Numbered from the stretch's first letter, positions 35,961 to 48,344 are shown. The stretch: DNA of 64,000 bases from Distichodus sexfasciatus (GCA_032718565.1 JAVGVS010000238.1:224501-288500), one strand, 5' to 3'. Program-made: numbers and translations. Notes: a model not told the origin generated them from the letters alone.

Positions 35961-38390
35961 TTTCGCTTCTCCTCCTCCCCACTCCGGTACACTCACGCCA
36001 TCATTTGGCACATCTAACTAACATTTGACCCCAGGCACTAGAAGTAAATGTTATTTTATCCTCAACCTAAGCTCTAAACTTTACCAAGCCAACATTCGTA
36101 CATATACTTGATATTTACAGAAATTCTGTCTCTTATACGCGGGTCTTTCAGGCCGAGATTAAATCACCAGTTGAAAATTCATGAATTCTAACTCTAAATG
36201 CCATAGATTTACACAGAAAAATGTAACTGTGCTCTGAAATCAATTTTTGTACATTTTCACACTGTAGAAAATGTCACTGTAAATTTACAATACAATTCTG
36301 GCAGCAAAGTTGCCAGTCATTTTTCAATATTTGCTGTAGACAGTACAGATACTGTAAAAATTACAGTATTACTATAAACATCAAGTACTTTTACAGTGAT
36401 GTACCACATTTTGTAATGACATTATCATACTGTAAATATCAGCGTCAGCTCACTGCATTTGTCTAAAGACCAACGTTAAATCCCTGATTGCAAAATCATA
36501 CATTTAAAAAAATAACAGTGTCTTTAAATGTAATTTGGATTGTTTGGGTCATGTTTTCTCAGCCTAAGCTCATTGCAGGTGTCTGTCAGGCCAACATCAC
36601 ATCACCAATTGCAAATTGATGCACTGTCAAAAATAACAATGAGCTGTAACCAACTGCTTGATATTGATATTGAAAATACAATACTGTCAACAGAATACAG
36701 CAACTTTTGGGACATATAACTGATGTTGGACCACATGCTTTAATCTTGAAAGATTATTTGGATTGATCCCCATACAGTTTTTGGCTCAAATGTGGGAGCC
36801 TTTTATGGGATTGAAGAATGATTTTTGGCTGATGCAACAAAGGCTGAAAAACCTTTTATCCAACTCAAAAGAAAGACTTTCCATATGATTTAAATGATGT
36901 ACAAATTTGATGTACAAAGGCCATACATAGAGTGAGGTACGGAAGCCGAGGAGCATTTAAGAACTTTAGGCCTCATTCCTAAGACATTTAAATAACATCA
37001 TATAACCATAAGGTAATGTTTTTCACCAACAGCCATGCAAGAAAAGAGTGTTCTTAACCAGGTGTAGACTCCCAAATAAGAAATGTCAAAATATGAATGT
37101 AAAAATATTTTTCATAAAGAGGATTTTGTGAACATATTTCTTAAGAGCGGTTGTTGAATGAGGTCCCTTTATTTTTAAGTGTAAGCTACAAAAAGTTATG
37201 ATCGTTTTAAAGTTTGAAGTCTGCACACACTGTGAATAATGAGGTTAAAGGGTGTGGTTAAAAGAGGTATTGATGACTTCACTCATGAAAAAACTAAAAG
37301 CTGTTCTCACTCTATATTCTGAAACATAAAGGTTGTTAAAATGTTATTTGCGAGGGCGTGTAATTCAATTGGTGCAGAACTTTAACATTTTATTACTTGT
37401 GATGAAACACATTCTTTCTGTCCCGAAGGATCTATTTGGCACTAAGCAAAAAAGAAATTCTTTATACCACCAAAAACGATTATAGTGTGTCATCGTTCCA
37501 AAGATCCCGTTTGAGTTGCTTTATGTTTTACGAGTTGACAGCTGTCTGTTAAGCTTGTTGGGGGCGTGAGGCAGGTTAAGCCACTTGAAAGTTTGCTTTA
37601 GAGCCAAAGTGTGACTTTTATCAGCAATTGATCCCCCAGCGGTCATAAATCTGCTCGGCGATGACAGACAGCTCCTCCCTTCCTCTCTGCTGGCCAGAAC
37701 TTTAAAAACACTCGGCTTTCTGCTCCATCAGCATCACAAACGCAGGAATAACGCTGGAGGCCTTCAGCGTACAACGCCATCTAATTCATTTACACCCTAA
37801 CTCTATTGTCTGTGCCATTATTACACACTAGCAGTGATCATATTTGTATCTAATACAGTAGAAAATGTAACTACAATGTCGACATTCATCGCAAAGTGTT
37901 TCTGTTTTAAGCGTCCTTAAAACAGAAATGGCCTTTAAAGGTTTTCTCCAAATCTATAATTCCACCGCAATGCACCCCGTTTTCACAACTAAAATAAATA
38001 TTGTTTATTGAAAATATATTATTTATTATTTCATAATATTACAATCAAATTTACATTTTAAAATATAATGAATACTGGCGATATGACGTTGCCATTTCTC
38101 ATTTTAATCGCATTCTTAAACTGGATAAAAATGACAAGAAAATACATTTTATTCATTCATTCATTCATTCAATTTGCAAGCGTATGTTTTCTTGAAGTAT
38201 AACATATATTTTAGAATTTAAGAAAGCGTTTTATATTTTAAATATGAAAGTAAAAAGCATAAATAATGAATGATTGAATGAATCTAAAAAGTAACATTTT
38301 ATTTAAACACGTTTCATAATTCGATAAAACGGCAAATTATTAATAAGGAAAAAATAATACGATTTTGTCTATAAAAATATAGAAAGAATA

Positions 38391-38444
<54 letters not shown>

Positions 38445-38645
38445 AAGCAAAAATGTGTAATTTTATTAGTATCCTCTCGCTTTAGTCTGCGCACCGTTTC
38501 TTTAGCAATATCAGAAACGCAGCAGCACATATAAAAAGCATAAATAGAAGACGCGCGGAAATATAAACATCATAATAAACATCATAATCATCCACAAGCC
38601 GCCGCTGGAGATCAAGTAAAGCAGTGTGTTTACAGCGCGTCTTAC

Positions 38646-38850
38646 CTTTCAGTTTTCTTCCACACCGAAACGGCGAGCGCGGTCCTCTTCTGGGCTCTTC
38701 TGGGCAATCTCTCTCCTGGCACGGGGTCCGAGTCTCGAAAGAACACACACCGATTCCCGTACTTGATCTCTGCTTGGAAAGAATTTCAGGGCAGCACTTG
38801 CTCTCACAGGTCACTTCCAGCAAAATCCACAAAACACGGTAACCCGATCA
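38646..38850 (-). other. gata2: putative gata2 distal non-coding first exon (IS-like)
   Basis: The minus strand ends in CTGAAAG followed by GTAAGACG, a good donor at 38645-38646. The roughly 200 nt upstream is balanced in composition, unlike the AT-rich flanks, and is preceded by a purine tract (TC repeat on plus at 38900-38942). It lies about 8.6 kb upstream of the coding exon and points the same way. This fits the distal haematopoietic/neural first exon of mammalian Gata2, but the homology is inferred from position. Confidence 0.45.
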
Positions 38851-40269
38851 CTCCTCCTGTGGCTCCAGTAAGATTGGGGTTCCTCTCTCCCTCTCCTCTT
38901 TCTCCCTCTCTCACCCTCTCTCTCTCTCTCTCTCTCTCTCTCGAAGAACAAAGTCTTGCTGCAAAAATCCGCTGCTATTCAGCCAATCTGCTGCTGCTGC
39001 TGCTTCTGCACTCTGGCTCCAGCTTTTTTGGATGTTTGCAGTCTTGTTCACTCATCAACACAAATGCCAAACACGCAGAACACACGCTGTACCATTACAT
39101 AAACACAAAATTAAATCCAAATTTTGAGTCAACATTTACAAGTCCCCTCCATGGGTTTGGGCCCTGAATGTATTTTCTGACGTAATAATTATAAACATCT
39201 GATGATTATAAATCTGTTAAATCTGCTGGAGCTGCCCGGTTAATAGTGAGTAGAGCGGAAGCAATTTAGTCATTATGCTGCCCACTGCTGGTACCAGCTG
39301 CCTATGAACATCTGTGTCTGTCTGTGATGAAGCTAAAAATTACTTAATTTTGTTTTTCTGCTAATACTTTTATATTTGCACTTTTATTTTACTGTACTTC
39401 ACTTGATTTAAGATTTGCACTAACTTGTGTTCTTTATAATATATTTTTTCTTTCTATACAAATTCAAACTATTCTAATGTTATTTCTAAGAACCACATAG
39501 ATTGATCTGTGTATAGGAAAACGTGATATAGAAATTAACTTGTCTTGAGATTTTTACAAACCTGGAGGATGTTGCATAACCAGCTGTTAGTACAACTGCA
39601 AGGGCGTAACTTTGGTTTGAACACTGGAAGGGTTTGAGGTTTAATTATTTTGCAAATGTTTGAAGTCGGTACATTACAAGGGTGTAACTTTGGTTCGAAC
39701 ATTGGAAGGGGTTTGAGTTCTTTGCAAAATTATTCTGAGGTCTTACATTATTCAATTTTGATTATTAGGGGGGTTATAACACGTCCCTCTCTTAATTTAC
39801 CCCCCTTATTTTGGCAATATACCGGTGCATGGACCTGCCTATCACCGACACCCTCCTACTACTACTAGTCTTCATCCCAGCACACTCGCGATGCAGATGC
39901 GTTGTGGAGTGTGAATATGCACTAAAAGTCGCCTGAAGCTGCCCAACTTTAATGAATTCTGCCCCCTTGTCTGATGAACGATGAAGAGGGGGATGGAGAG
40001 AGAGTTATTCCACCCTTCTTTCTCTCTTTTATTTTAACCCCCAACTCTCTCACGCACATAACGCCAACTTTTCTTTCTTTCTTTCTTTTTAACACATGCA
40101 AAGCCGTGGCGGCACGCTTTGAGACCGCGGGCTCGCGTGCCGTGGCGTCAGCATAAAACAACAGGTACCGAGGCTCGTCACGCGCCCATGTCCCCGCAGG
40201 TAGCGAGAGCACAAAAAGGCTGACCGGGACCGAGCCGTGAACTCTTGACTGGATCCACGACGTTTTTCT

Positions 40270-40460
40270 GCGTTAAGACGCAAAAATAAAAGAACCAATG
40301 GACCCTATTGTTTTTTGGCTTTTCTATTGGATAGTGTTCAGGGAGGGGTTCACATCCCGAGTGTCAGCACCGTAAAGGGCCCCGTTATATAACGGAGACG
40401 GGGATGGTCAAATAAAAAACGGGCATTGGCCAAGGATTATGATAAACATCAGAAATCCTC
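40270..40460. promoter_or_regulatory. CCAAT/TATA-bearing promoter-like block
   Basis: Contains CCAAT (40295), ATTGG (40326 and 40434), the perfect palindrome CCGTTATATAACGG (40382-40395) and an ATAAACA forkhead-type core (40442). A CpG-rich stretch precedes it at 40100-40260. It could be a promoter for a non-coding transcript or an enhancer. No coding exon is nearby. Confidence 0.3.
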
Positions 40461-40867
40461 CCCAAATCCCTCGCTTCTCTCTATTTTAGCCTCTCGTCAG
40501 GAACGAGAGATGGAGAGATGGACAATTATGTGCCGAGTTTGTGCCAAGTGCCTGAAAACTTTCCCTTCCACTAAAGAATAATGAAGCTTATGTTGGTGTT
40601 ACATCCATTTATTTGCGTTATCAGTGTGTTGGGAGATCTTGTCAACACACACATACCACACCAAGTGTGTAGGCCCAAACACTCCGACTTGATCCTTTTT
40701 AATGCTCTCCCGCAACTTGTTAATGACCCGACAAACATTAAAAATAGAAAGAACATCTTTCTTGTGTTAAAAGCCTGCAATGATGGGACCGACCTCTGAA
40801 ATTTACAGTTCACATAAATCTGCAGGTTCACAGTTGGGGAAAAGTCTCTAGTGATGAAGATGAAGAG

Positions 40868-40959
40868 ACAACAACAACAATAATAACAACAATAACAACA
40901 ACAACAACAACAACAACAATAATAACAATAATAATAATAATTATTATTATTATTATTAA

Positions 40960-40993
<34 letters not shown>

Positions 40994-41105
40994 ACCCAGT
41001 AATCAAAACTCACCCCCAGAAATAATATTCTGTGAAACTCTTTTAGATTCACACTTCCTCCAAAGCCAAAACCTCAATAAAGAGTTCTTCTTCTTCTTCT
41101 TCTTC

Positions 41106-41137
<32 letters not shown>

Positions 41138-41158
41138 GTTGTTGTTGTTGTTGTTGTT

Positions 41159-41191
<33 letters not shown>

Positions 41192-41215
41192 TCAATAATA
41201 ATAATAATAATTCAT
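40868..41215. repeat. composite trinucleotide array (AAC, AAT, ATT, GTT)
   Basis: Blocks of CAA, AATAAT, then ATTATT at 40868-40995, and CTT, ATT, GTT, then AAT at 41085-41215. Complementary blocks face each other (AAT then ATT; ATT/GTT then AAT), so each half can fold on itself. Confidence 0.85.
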
Positions 41216-41397
41216 AATAAAACATAGAAAGAAGAATCCTTGAACATCATTATATATATGCGTCATGCTGTTGTAACTTACCACAATAATCAAACTAGCC
41301 TCCCAGATTTTTGCTTAAAATGGGTTTAGACCTTGATTCAACATAACTTCTAGCAACAACAGCTGCAACAACAACAACCTTAGCTTCTAACAACAAC

Positions 41398-41434
<37 letters not shown>

Positions 41435-41673
41435 TGTAAATAATAATAATAATAATAATATGTAATAATAATATCTGTGTACGTGTTTTATATTTTTATA
41501 TGTATTTCCTAAAATATTTTTTCTTTTTATGCGGGTTTGTGTAAAACAGCGGATTTGTTCTGGTTAATGATTTGGCTGTGATTTTGCTGTGATGTGCTCT
41601 TTGTGATGCTAAGCGCGTCGTGATTTTTCACGGGGCGGTGCTGCGTTTTGACGCCATGACACGATCAGCCCGT

Positions 41674-41691
41674 GATAAGTAAGCGCTTATC
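41674..41691. promoter_or_regulatory. palindromic paired GATA sites
   Basis: GATAAGTAAGCGCTTATC: two inverted GATAAG sites separated by 6 bp, set in a CpG-rich block (41640-41760). It lies about 11 kb upstream of the gata2 proximal promoter, between gata2 and rpn1. Dual-finger GATA proteins can bind such paired sites. Function is inferred. Confidence 0.45.
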
Positions 41692-42056
41692 GGGGGCGCG
41701 CTCACGTCCCCGCCGCATTAAAAAAGAGAAACACTTCGCAGTAATAAAGGCGCGCTCACCGTGACATTTCCATTTCACGTCCATCAAAGGAGCTAAAGAA
41801 CAAAATCTAATCGCTTCGTAACACGGACGTCTTCCAAAAGCACAGATTAAAATGTAGAACAATATTTACGATTAAAGAAGTTAAAAACATCAAGTTAAAT
41901 TATCTGTAGTATTTATTGCATATTGTAGCTGAAAAATACAAGATTTTTGTCGAAAATATTTGGATGATTTACTATATTTTGCAGTTTTACAATTAAACGT
42001 TTTTATTTATCATTTGTGTTACCAAAATGGAAATATCGAGGAAGCAGAAGTGTGAA

Positions 42057-42057
42057 C

Positions 42058-42120
<63 letters not shown>
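42057..42120. repeat. (AAT)n microsatellite
   Basis: About 21 perfect AAT units. Similar ATT/AAT runs at 25880-25918, 38393-38441, 41396-41434, 43407-43449 and 47349-47383. Confidence 0.9.
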
Positions 42121-42339
42121 TTTGCAATTATGTATTTACAATATTATTGTGTGGTATTAACCAATATATAGTTAATCCAGAACGTGCAGTGATCTTTCCT
42201 TCCTCAACTCTCTTCTCTTTTTTATTTAATTATTTTTATTTTTATTTTATTCCTCTGTCCTCACACGTCGTCGTCCTAAAGTTAGTATTTATATATGCGC
42301 GCGTCAGATGCCAGGGTCCTCCGTGCTGTTGATTATTAG

Positions 42340-42660
42340 CGGTGGTAATATTTCATCGGCGAGGGGCAATCTTTGTTCTTTGTGAAGATAATAAATGGCC
42401 TAATCGTTATCAGCTCGCCGCTGGAGGTGTCAGGAGCGAGCGAGGCTGGAACCGGGGCTCCAAAGTGGCGCTGAATAAATTGGTGTTTCTTATCTCTCCC
42501 TCCCAGATTATCGCCAGCTTTTGAAACCGGCACAACAAATACATTCAATGCATCTAATGCATCATTTTGAAGAGGAGATGGGCGCGGGTTGATAAGAGAC
42601 GAATGGGAGAAATATTTACACATTTATGCGCCCTGGCGCTCGGGCCCAATATGAGCTGCT
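42340..42660. promoter_or_regulatory. candidate gata2 distal enhancer with five GATA motifs
   Basis: A complex, non-repetitive block with AGATAA (42386), TTATCA (42407), TTATCT (42490), TTATC (42508) and TGATAAG (42590), plus TAAT cores. The composition contrasts with the AT-rich microsatellites on either side. Position between gata2 and rpn1 corresponds to where mammalian distal Gata2 enhancers lie. Conservation not tested. Confidence 0.4.
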
Positions 42661-43402
42661 TCTGAGGAGCTTTAGTGTACACACACACACATATATACAC
42701 ACACACTTACCATATCAATGCGGACAGTATCACTCATATTGTGGCCCGGTGATGATGGCTATCTGTGTGATTATTCTCGCTTGTCATTAGATTCCTAACG
42801 TGTTGAATTAGTTGGGGGAAATTAGCCCGTTTCGTCCCAACACTTGTTTTCACTTGTTTATCCAGCTGATATCAGCCGAGCATCGCCGCGTTTCGCTATT
42901 TGCTCCTTTTGTCTTCCTCTGGCCTCGGCTTTATGCTCCTGCTTTATTGTTCACGCTTTTAGCCTGGAAATGAAATGAAAAACGCTGGAAAGAGGCATCC
43001 TCAAAAAGATATTATTAGCTTTCCGTGCCAGAAACACACATATTACCATTTTACTTGTAAGTGAAAAGCAAATTAGTGCATTTCTTACAGACGTTGTCCA
43101 GTATAATTTTGTAGCATATTTCATTATTCAGTCAACAACGTTGTGATCAGAAAAATAACTAGGTGCCTTCTTACTATAAATTGACTATTTTGTCAGCAGC
43201 TGAAACCGTATTTTCAAATTTATTATAATTCTTTGTATTTTTTCCTGTTCAATCTTAGGACAAATATGCATTTGTGTACTGATATCCATAACAAATCAGA
43301 TTAAATGTGCAGACGTATTATACTGTAGTTAGCGTGTTAGGAGATGGGATTTTAGTGTCTTGAAAATACAGGCCTATTCAGTACTACCTAATGTTTTGGA
43401 AG

Positions 43403-43451
<49 letters not shown>

Positions 43452-43734
43452 TACTGGGGTGGTGAATTTGAATATGAAACAATGAATTTTAGCTGTTAAA
43501 ACTGATTTTTCTGCTCAGTAGAGAATTTCAACCAGTCTGCGACTTGCTTAGTTCTATTTCCAGCTAATTAATAGACGCTGTTTTTAATTGACGTGAGTCC
43601 GTAAGTAATTAGCTTCATCTCTGCGGGACGTTTGAGCTCCGAGCGTGGTGAAAATCTTTTTTGTCCTCATGTTTTTCCTCCTCGTTTTTAACGTTTCAAA
43701 CCCGTGTTTCTTAACTCCGGTGCTCTTTGAATGT

Positions 43735-43990
43735 TAGAGAGGGAACAGGTTTGCATTCATAATAATGCAGGAGGGCAGCTGGGGCCTGAGTGACACTTGA
43801 CAAAAACGCGCCTGCTCAATATACACAACTCCCCGTTTAATAGCGCCCATCTTGGCGGGGCCTTTTCAATCGTCTCCAGGAACAGCGCCAGATAACGGAA
43901 GCGCCGCGTTTCCATATCGGTAAGTCTATTATAAGCGGATTAGCTCACAGCATGAGTCAAGCAAAAGTCGCAGAAACCTGCTGTTTTTCT
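43735..43990. promoter_or_regulatory. candidate enhancer with adjacent GATA-ETS site
   Basis: A complex sequence block containing AGATAACGGAAG at 43890-43901: a GATA site abutting an ETS core (GGAA). It also has an E-box (CAGCTG), TGAGTGACA and several CpGs. GATA-ETS pairing is typical of blood and endothelial enhancers. Conservation not tested. Confidence 0.35.
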
Positions 43991-44329
43991 TCGCTGGCCT
44001 CTCTATTTCCTGCTCTCTCTCTCTCAGCCTCCTCTCATTTTTTGCGAAAGGAGAATTGTTTTGGGGTCAGCTCAAGGTATTGAAATGTCTGTTAGAATTT
44101 AACATTTTGTGATTTGATTTGAATGTGTTAAATCAGCATCTGATATTGCCTCAGCTCAACACCGTCTCCTGAATTCATCCAGTCCGAAATTGTATCGCAG
44201 CAGACTTTGTGACATGGAATCGATATAATATCTTGTCTGATGAATTTTTGCATTGTTTTTATAGAAATCTGTGACAGACAGAAAGAGCTCACATGGGTCA
44301 GGCTGTGTGGAATAAAATATACATCATGT

Positions 44330-44365
<36 letters not shown>

Positions 44366-45439
44366 GTTTAATTTGGCTAATTGCATCAGAGTAATTGCTT
44401 TTTGCGCGCAGGTCGGGGCACAAAGCATCTGCATAATCAAAGATGGATAGACGTCTTGTCTGTGTGTGTGTGTGTGTGTGTGTATGCTGGAAAAATAGCT
44501 AAGTGATGTGTAGATGATGAGATAGTCAGGTCGACCTTCAATGCTTTGGGACATGGCGCCCTCTGAATTACTCACATTGTAAACATAATTTAAATTAAGA
44601 TTCCAAGGAATTCAAATCAAGGGATCCAAAGACAATTATATTTTTATTAATCTTTTTATTGTGCTGGAATGCAAGTTTTTTCTGCTACTAAAATATCATT
44701 TTAAAATAACAGACATACTTTTTTTGCTATGAATTTAGTTATTAAAATAATTTTAGACAGTTTTTGGAATCTTTGAGACTGATAAAAGGTACCACTGAGG
44801 TACTCATGAGGCAAAGTGCCATATTACACTTGTATTTTTACATACACATCTGAAATAAAGTTATGGTGTGATATTTAATGTCACGAGACAAGACAGAAAG
44901 TGCAAATGAAACATGAAAGTGCAAACTTGGACAAGAAAATACATAGAAACTACAGAGAAACAATATCAACAACAAAACAACTAAAAAATCTGTGTGAAAG
45001 ACTATAAAACCAAATAAAAGTCAAACGTTTGAAGAGAAAGTGCAGTGTTATGAGGTAAGTATGTAGCAGCAATGTAAGACTGTATAAGACAGACATCTAA
45101 GACATTTATATTATAGATCAGAGAATCCAGAATTAAGTTTTTCGTCCAGAACATTTGTCCTGTGCAAGAAATTTGCTTTACAGTGTTGACATTAAAAGCT
45201 CAGAATATATAGATTACTAGAAACAGACATAGAAGAATGAAGAATGTGGATTTTGCTGTAGAAATAAAAAAAAAAAAAGGCAATTTTAAAGATAATATGT
45301 AGTAGTTAGTTTCTAAAGTTTAGCTTTACGTCACGTCATGACCAAAAGTCACGTCATGACCAAGGATGTGGAATAGTGCAATGTTGACAGTATGAGAAGC
45401 ATGATGACTATATATGTGTGTAAAAATGTTGTACAGCGT

Positions 45440-45870
45440 GGAGAAGAGTCATACGTCCACTGGCCTTGTGTCAAAATATATTGACCTATATCAATATATA
45501 AATTCAATAATCAGCAAACTTAATGCATCAATCCAAAATGAAAACATCGATCAGACATCATACATACTGTAACATCACTTTTATATTGAATAGAGCGCTT
45601 TGTTATTTAAAAAATAGATTATTTTTCATTTAAACAACTGGTTAAGATCAGAAATCAACATGTCAAATGATATTTTGGCAGCTTCTTGTGATTTGATATG
45701 AATGGAATGGTGTTAAATCTGCAGATGACATCATCTAGTATTGATCACTGACTGTGTTAGATTGATTGAAACAAAAATCGTATTGTAGCAGACTTTATCA
45801 TCAAACCGTTGTCGGTAGAACCTATATAACATCGTATTATGATGCAACTTGTGATTTACACATCTACTGA
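45440..45870. mobile_element. DNA-transposon remnant (same family as 51350-52145)
   Basis: Contains CTTGTGATTTGATATGAATGG, ATCGTATTGTAGCAGACTTT and AAACATCGATCAGACATCAT, shared with 13525-14280 and 51350-51660. No coding sequence. Confidence 0.55.
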
Positions 45871-46261
45871 CTGACAGACAGTAAGAGTTCATGAGTTGCT
45901 TTGTGTTGAAGTGAAGAAAGTAGTATTCGTTTTTAGCTCAAATCCAAATGTGGCCGTATTGTGTGACTGCATTTCGTGGATGGAATGTCCCCATGGGGAA
46001 TTCCCGATGGCTGCAGAGAGTGTGTTGTTCTGGCAGGAAGTGGACGCTGGGTGGGGAGAGAGGTGTGTGTGTGTGTTTGAGGTTTCCTGCTGCCTGGTAT
46101 TCCTCTTAACTGGCTCCAGATCCACAACGTCGCTCTATAGAAAGTGGTCAGGCAGGTGACTCTGTCCTTTCCCCGCTCCTCAACCAGAGCTTGGCATGAC
46201 CCAAAAACCAGTCACTAAATTCAGGCGTCCTGATCCCCAGCGTCCCTCAGAGACCAGTGAC

Positions 46262-46474
46262 GTTAAGAAAGTGATTGTCGTTGTGAACACAGCTCTAAAT
46301 GTGAGCTCTGCATTTGACCCACCCGTGAAGGAGCAGCTCTTTTGCAGTGTCTGGGGAGCAGTGCTTGGGGACGGTACCTTTCTCATGAATGCTTCAGTGG
46401 TACCTTTACCGATCCAGAGCTTGAACTGTTGACCTTCGATCATGGGGCCGCTCTAACCATTACACTACTGCTCT
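46262..46474 (-). repeat. tRNA-derived SINE (family A)
   Basis: Reverse of the family: GATTGTCGTTGTGAACACAG, GAGCTCTGCATTTGACCCAC, GGTACC...CAGTGGTACC, then AACCATTACACTACTGC as the tRNA-like head. Confidence 0.75.
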
Positions 46475-46905
46475 CTCTTCTTTCACATTCAGTTCAACTG
46501 ATTTCGTTCCAATGTGATTAATTAAGAATTTCAGGATTCAAGACTGTGTTTATTATAATATAATTCATTATTATTACATATATCTAGAGTAAATGGAATG
46601 CACATCTTGTCCGAGTAAACAGTAAAGAGAGTTAAAAAGTGCAGGTGTGATTGAGGGAGGTAGTTTAAGGAAATAAAAGGATGAGTGTAGAGGAAGAGAG
46701 TGAAGTGCTGGAGGGATGTGTGAAGAAGAAGTCTCGTTGTGAGTGTGTGTGTATGTGTGTATGTGTGTGTGTGTGTGTAGAGAGGCTGGACAGCGTATCC
46801 AGAGTTTCCTATCAGCACTGGAGTGGAGGCAAATCGACTGGCACAGAAGCTGAGGGGTGAGACGAGAGGCCAATAGGAAATACCCCGTCCTCTAATCCAG
46901 CACTA

Positions 46906-46907
46906 GG

Positions 46908-46983
<76 letters not shown>
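46906..46983. repeat. (TG)n microsatellite
   Basis: Nearly pure GT run of about 75 bp, the longest dinucleotide array in the window. Others: 19331-19412, 20939-20964, 26058-26114, 44460-44483. Confidence 0.9.
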
Positions 46984-46987
<4 letters not shown>

Positions 46988-48204
46988 GAGTGAGTGTGTG
47001 ACTGTGGTGCATAGAAATGCAGTAAGAGCTGTATGAGTGTATACATTTGTTTGTGTGTATGTGTGTTGTGTTGAGGGAGTGGCGCTGAAAACATTGAGGA
47101 AAGGAAATGGGTTTACTATACGCTCTGTAAATATGGTGTGTGGTGTGTGTTTACTCTCTCTATATATATTTACATATAACATTAATGCATTAAATATAAC
47201 ATTGATATTATTTATGTCATATTTATAATATTAATGATTTAATGGTAAATGTTTAATATTAAATAAATAATAATGCATTAAATATAACACTATCTGTATA
47301 TTATTGTACACCATATGAATGTAAATATAAAATAAATATTTGCAATAATAATAATAATAATTATTATTATTATTATTATTATTGTTGTTGTTGTTGTTGT
47401 TGTTGTCGTTGTTGTTGTTGTAGTATATTTTTTATTTTATTTCTTTATTATTTTTTTTTACTATTTTATATTTTTAAACCCAACTTTGCAAAATGAGAGA
47501 TTTTTTTTGTTCTAGTTTAGCAGAAGTAGACACTATTTTGACCTTCATAAACATGGCATGTGCACACACACACACACACACACCCATTGATGTTCCTGCA
47601 TTCTCTCAGTAAAGAATGTGTCTCTCGGCACCCAGGACTCAATCCTCTGTTTGAAGTTTTCTGTGTCAGAGTCTTCCTTTCCATCTCTCCGTCTCCCTCC
47701 ATCCCCATCCCTCTCTCTCTCTCTCTGCTGTGTGTGATTGGCGCTCGACTCCACCCCCTGCAGCTGTGTGTGAGAAACACTCGCCTCCTTTGTGCCGCTC
47801 GTGTCCTCGTCCTCCTCCTCACCTACGTCTCGACCGCACCTGCCACCTGCACACACCCACACCCACACACACCCACACACACACACATCTTTCATACCCC
47901 TCTCTCTCCATCACCTTCTCTCTCTCTCTGAGCAGCATTGGAGGCCGATGTCGTCTTCACAAGGCTCATTGTAGTGCATCCAGCCTCCACTTTCAAACCT
48001 TCGCTTTGCTTTTAGTTTGCCTTTGGGGTTAACAGTAGTATTATTTAGGGTGTAGATCATCAGACAGCATATATACAATAACAGCACTCTTTTTTATTAA
48101 CAGAGAACATTGTTTTCATCAGCAAAAGGCAAAATTACACAAAAAGTCTGTGTGCATGTGGGAAGATTTTAGGTGGTTGTGAAGTCTAAGGATCCCAAAA
48201 GTTA

Positions 48205-48226
48205 TTAGGGTTAGGGTTAGGGTTAG
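48205..48226 (+). repeat. short interstitial telomeric repeat
   Basis: (TTAGGG)3 plus TTAG, perfect. A looser AACCCTAACCCTAAAT occurs at 61325-61340 on the opposite strand. Confidence 0.8.
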
Positions 48227-48344
48227 ACTTTTAAGGTTTTTTCTGGCTTTGTGATGATTTGGATTTGGTTATCGATGTTGATTTTAGGGTTAAGTTGACG
48301 TATCATTTAGGGATGTCACAATGCATCAGTTCACATTTGATAAT

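Larger units (their letters stand above)
30726..38640. other. gata2: upstream region / presumed gata2 intron 1
   Basis: No coding exon found. Besides the elements listed, it holds TA/TG repeats at 32181-32235, a CRE-bearing GC-rich block at 32760-32860 (TGTGACGTCACTG), ACTGTAAA/TTTACAGT palindromic repeats at 36110-36440, complex sequence at 34570-34700 and 37560-37720 (possible conserved elements), and AT-rich DNA at 37980-38460. Confidence 0.4.

Noticed and set aside
38482..38832. 116-residue frame on minus overlapping the putative distal gata2 exon
   Set aside because: No recognisable domain; it reads through the GTAAGACG donor, so a non-coding first exon fits better.
40828..41052. Ile/Val-rich frame resembling a membrane segment
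   Set aside because: Encoded by AAT/ATT/GTT microsatellite only.
46812..47182. His/Thr-rich frames on minus
   Set aside because: CA-repeat translation; no other coding evidence.
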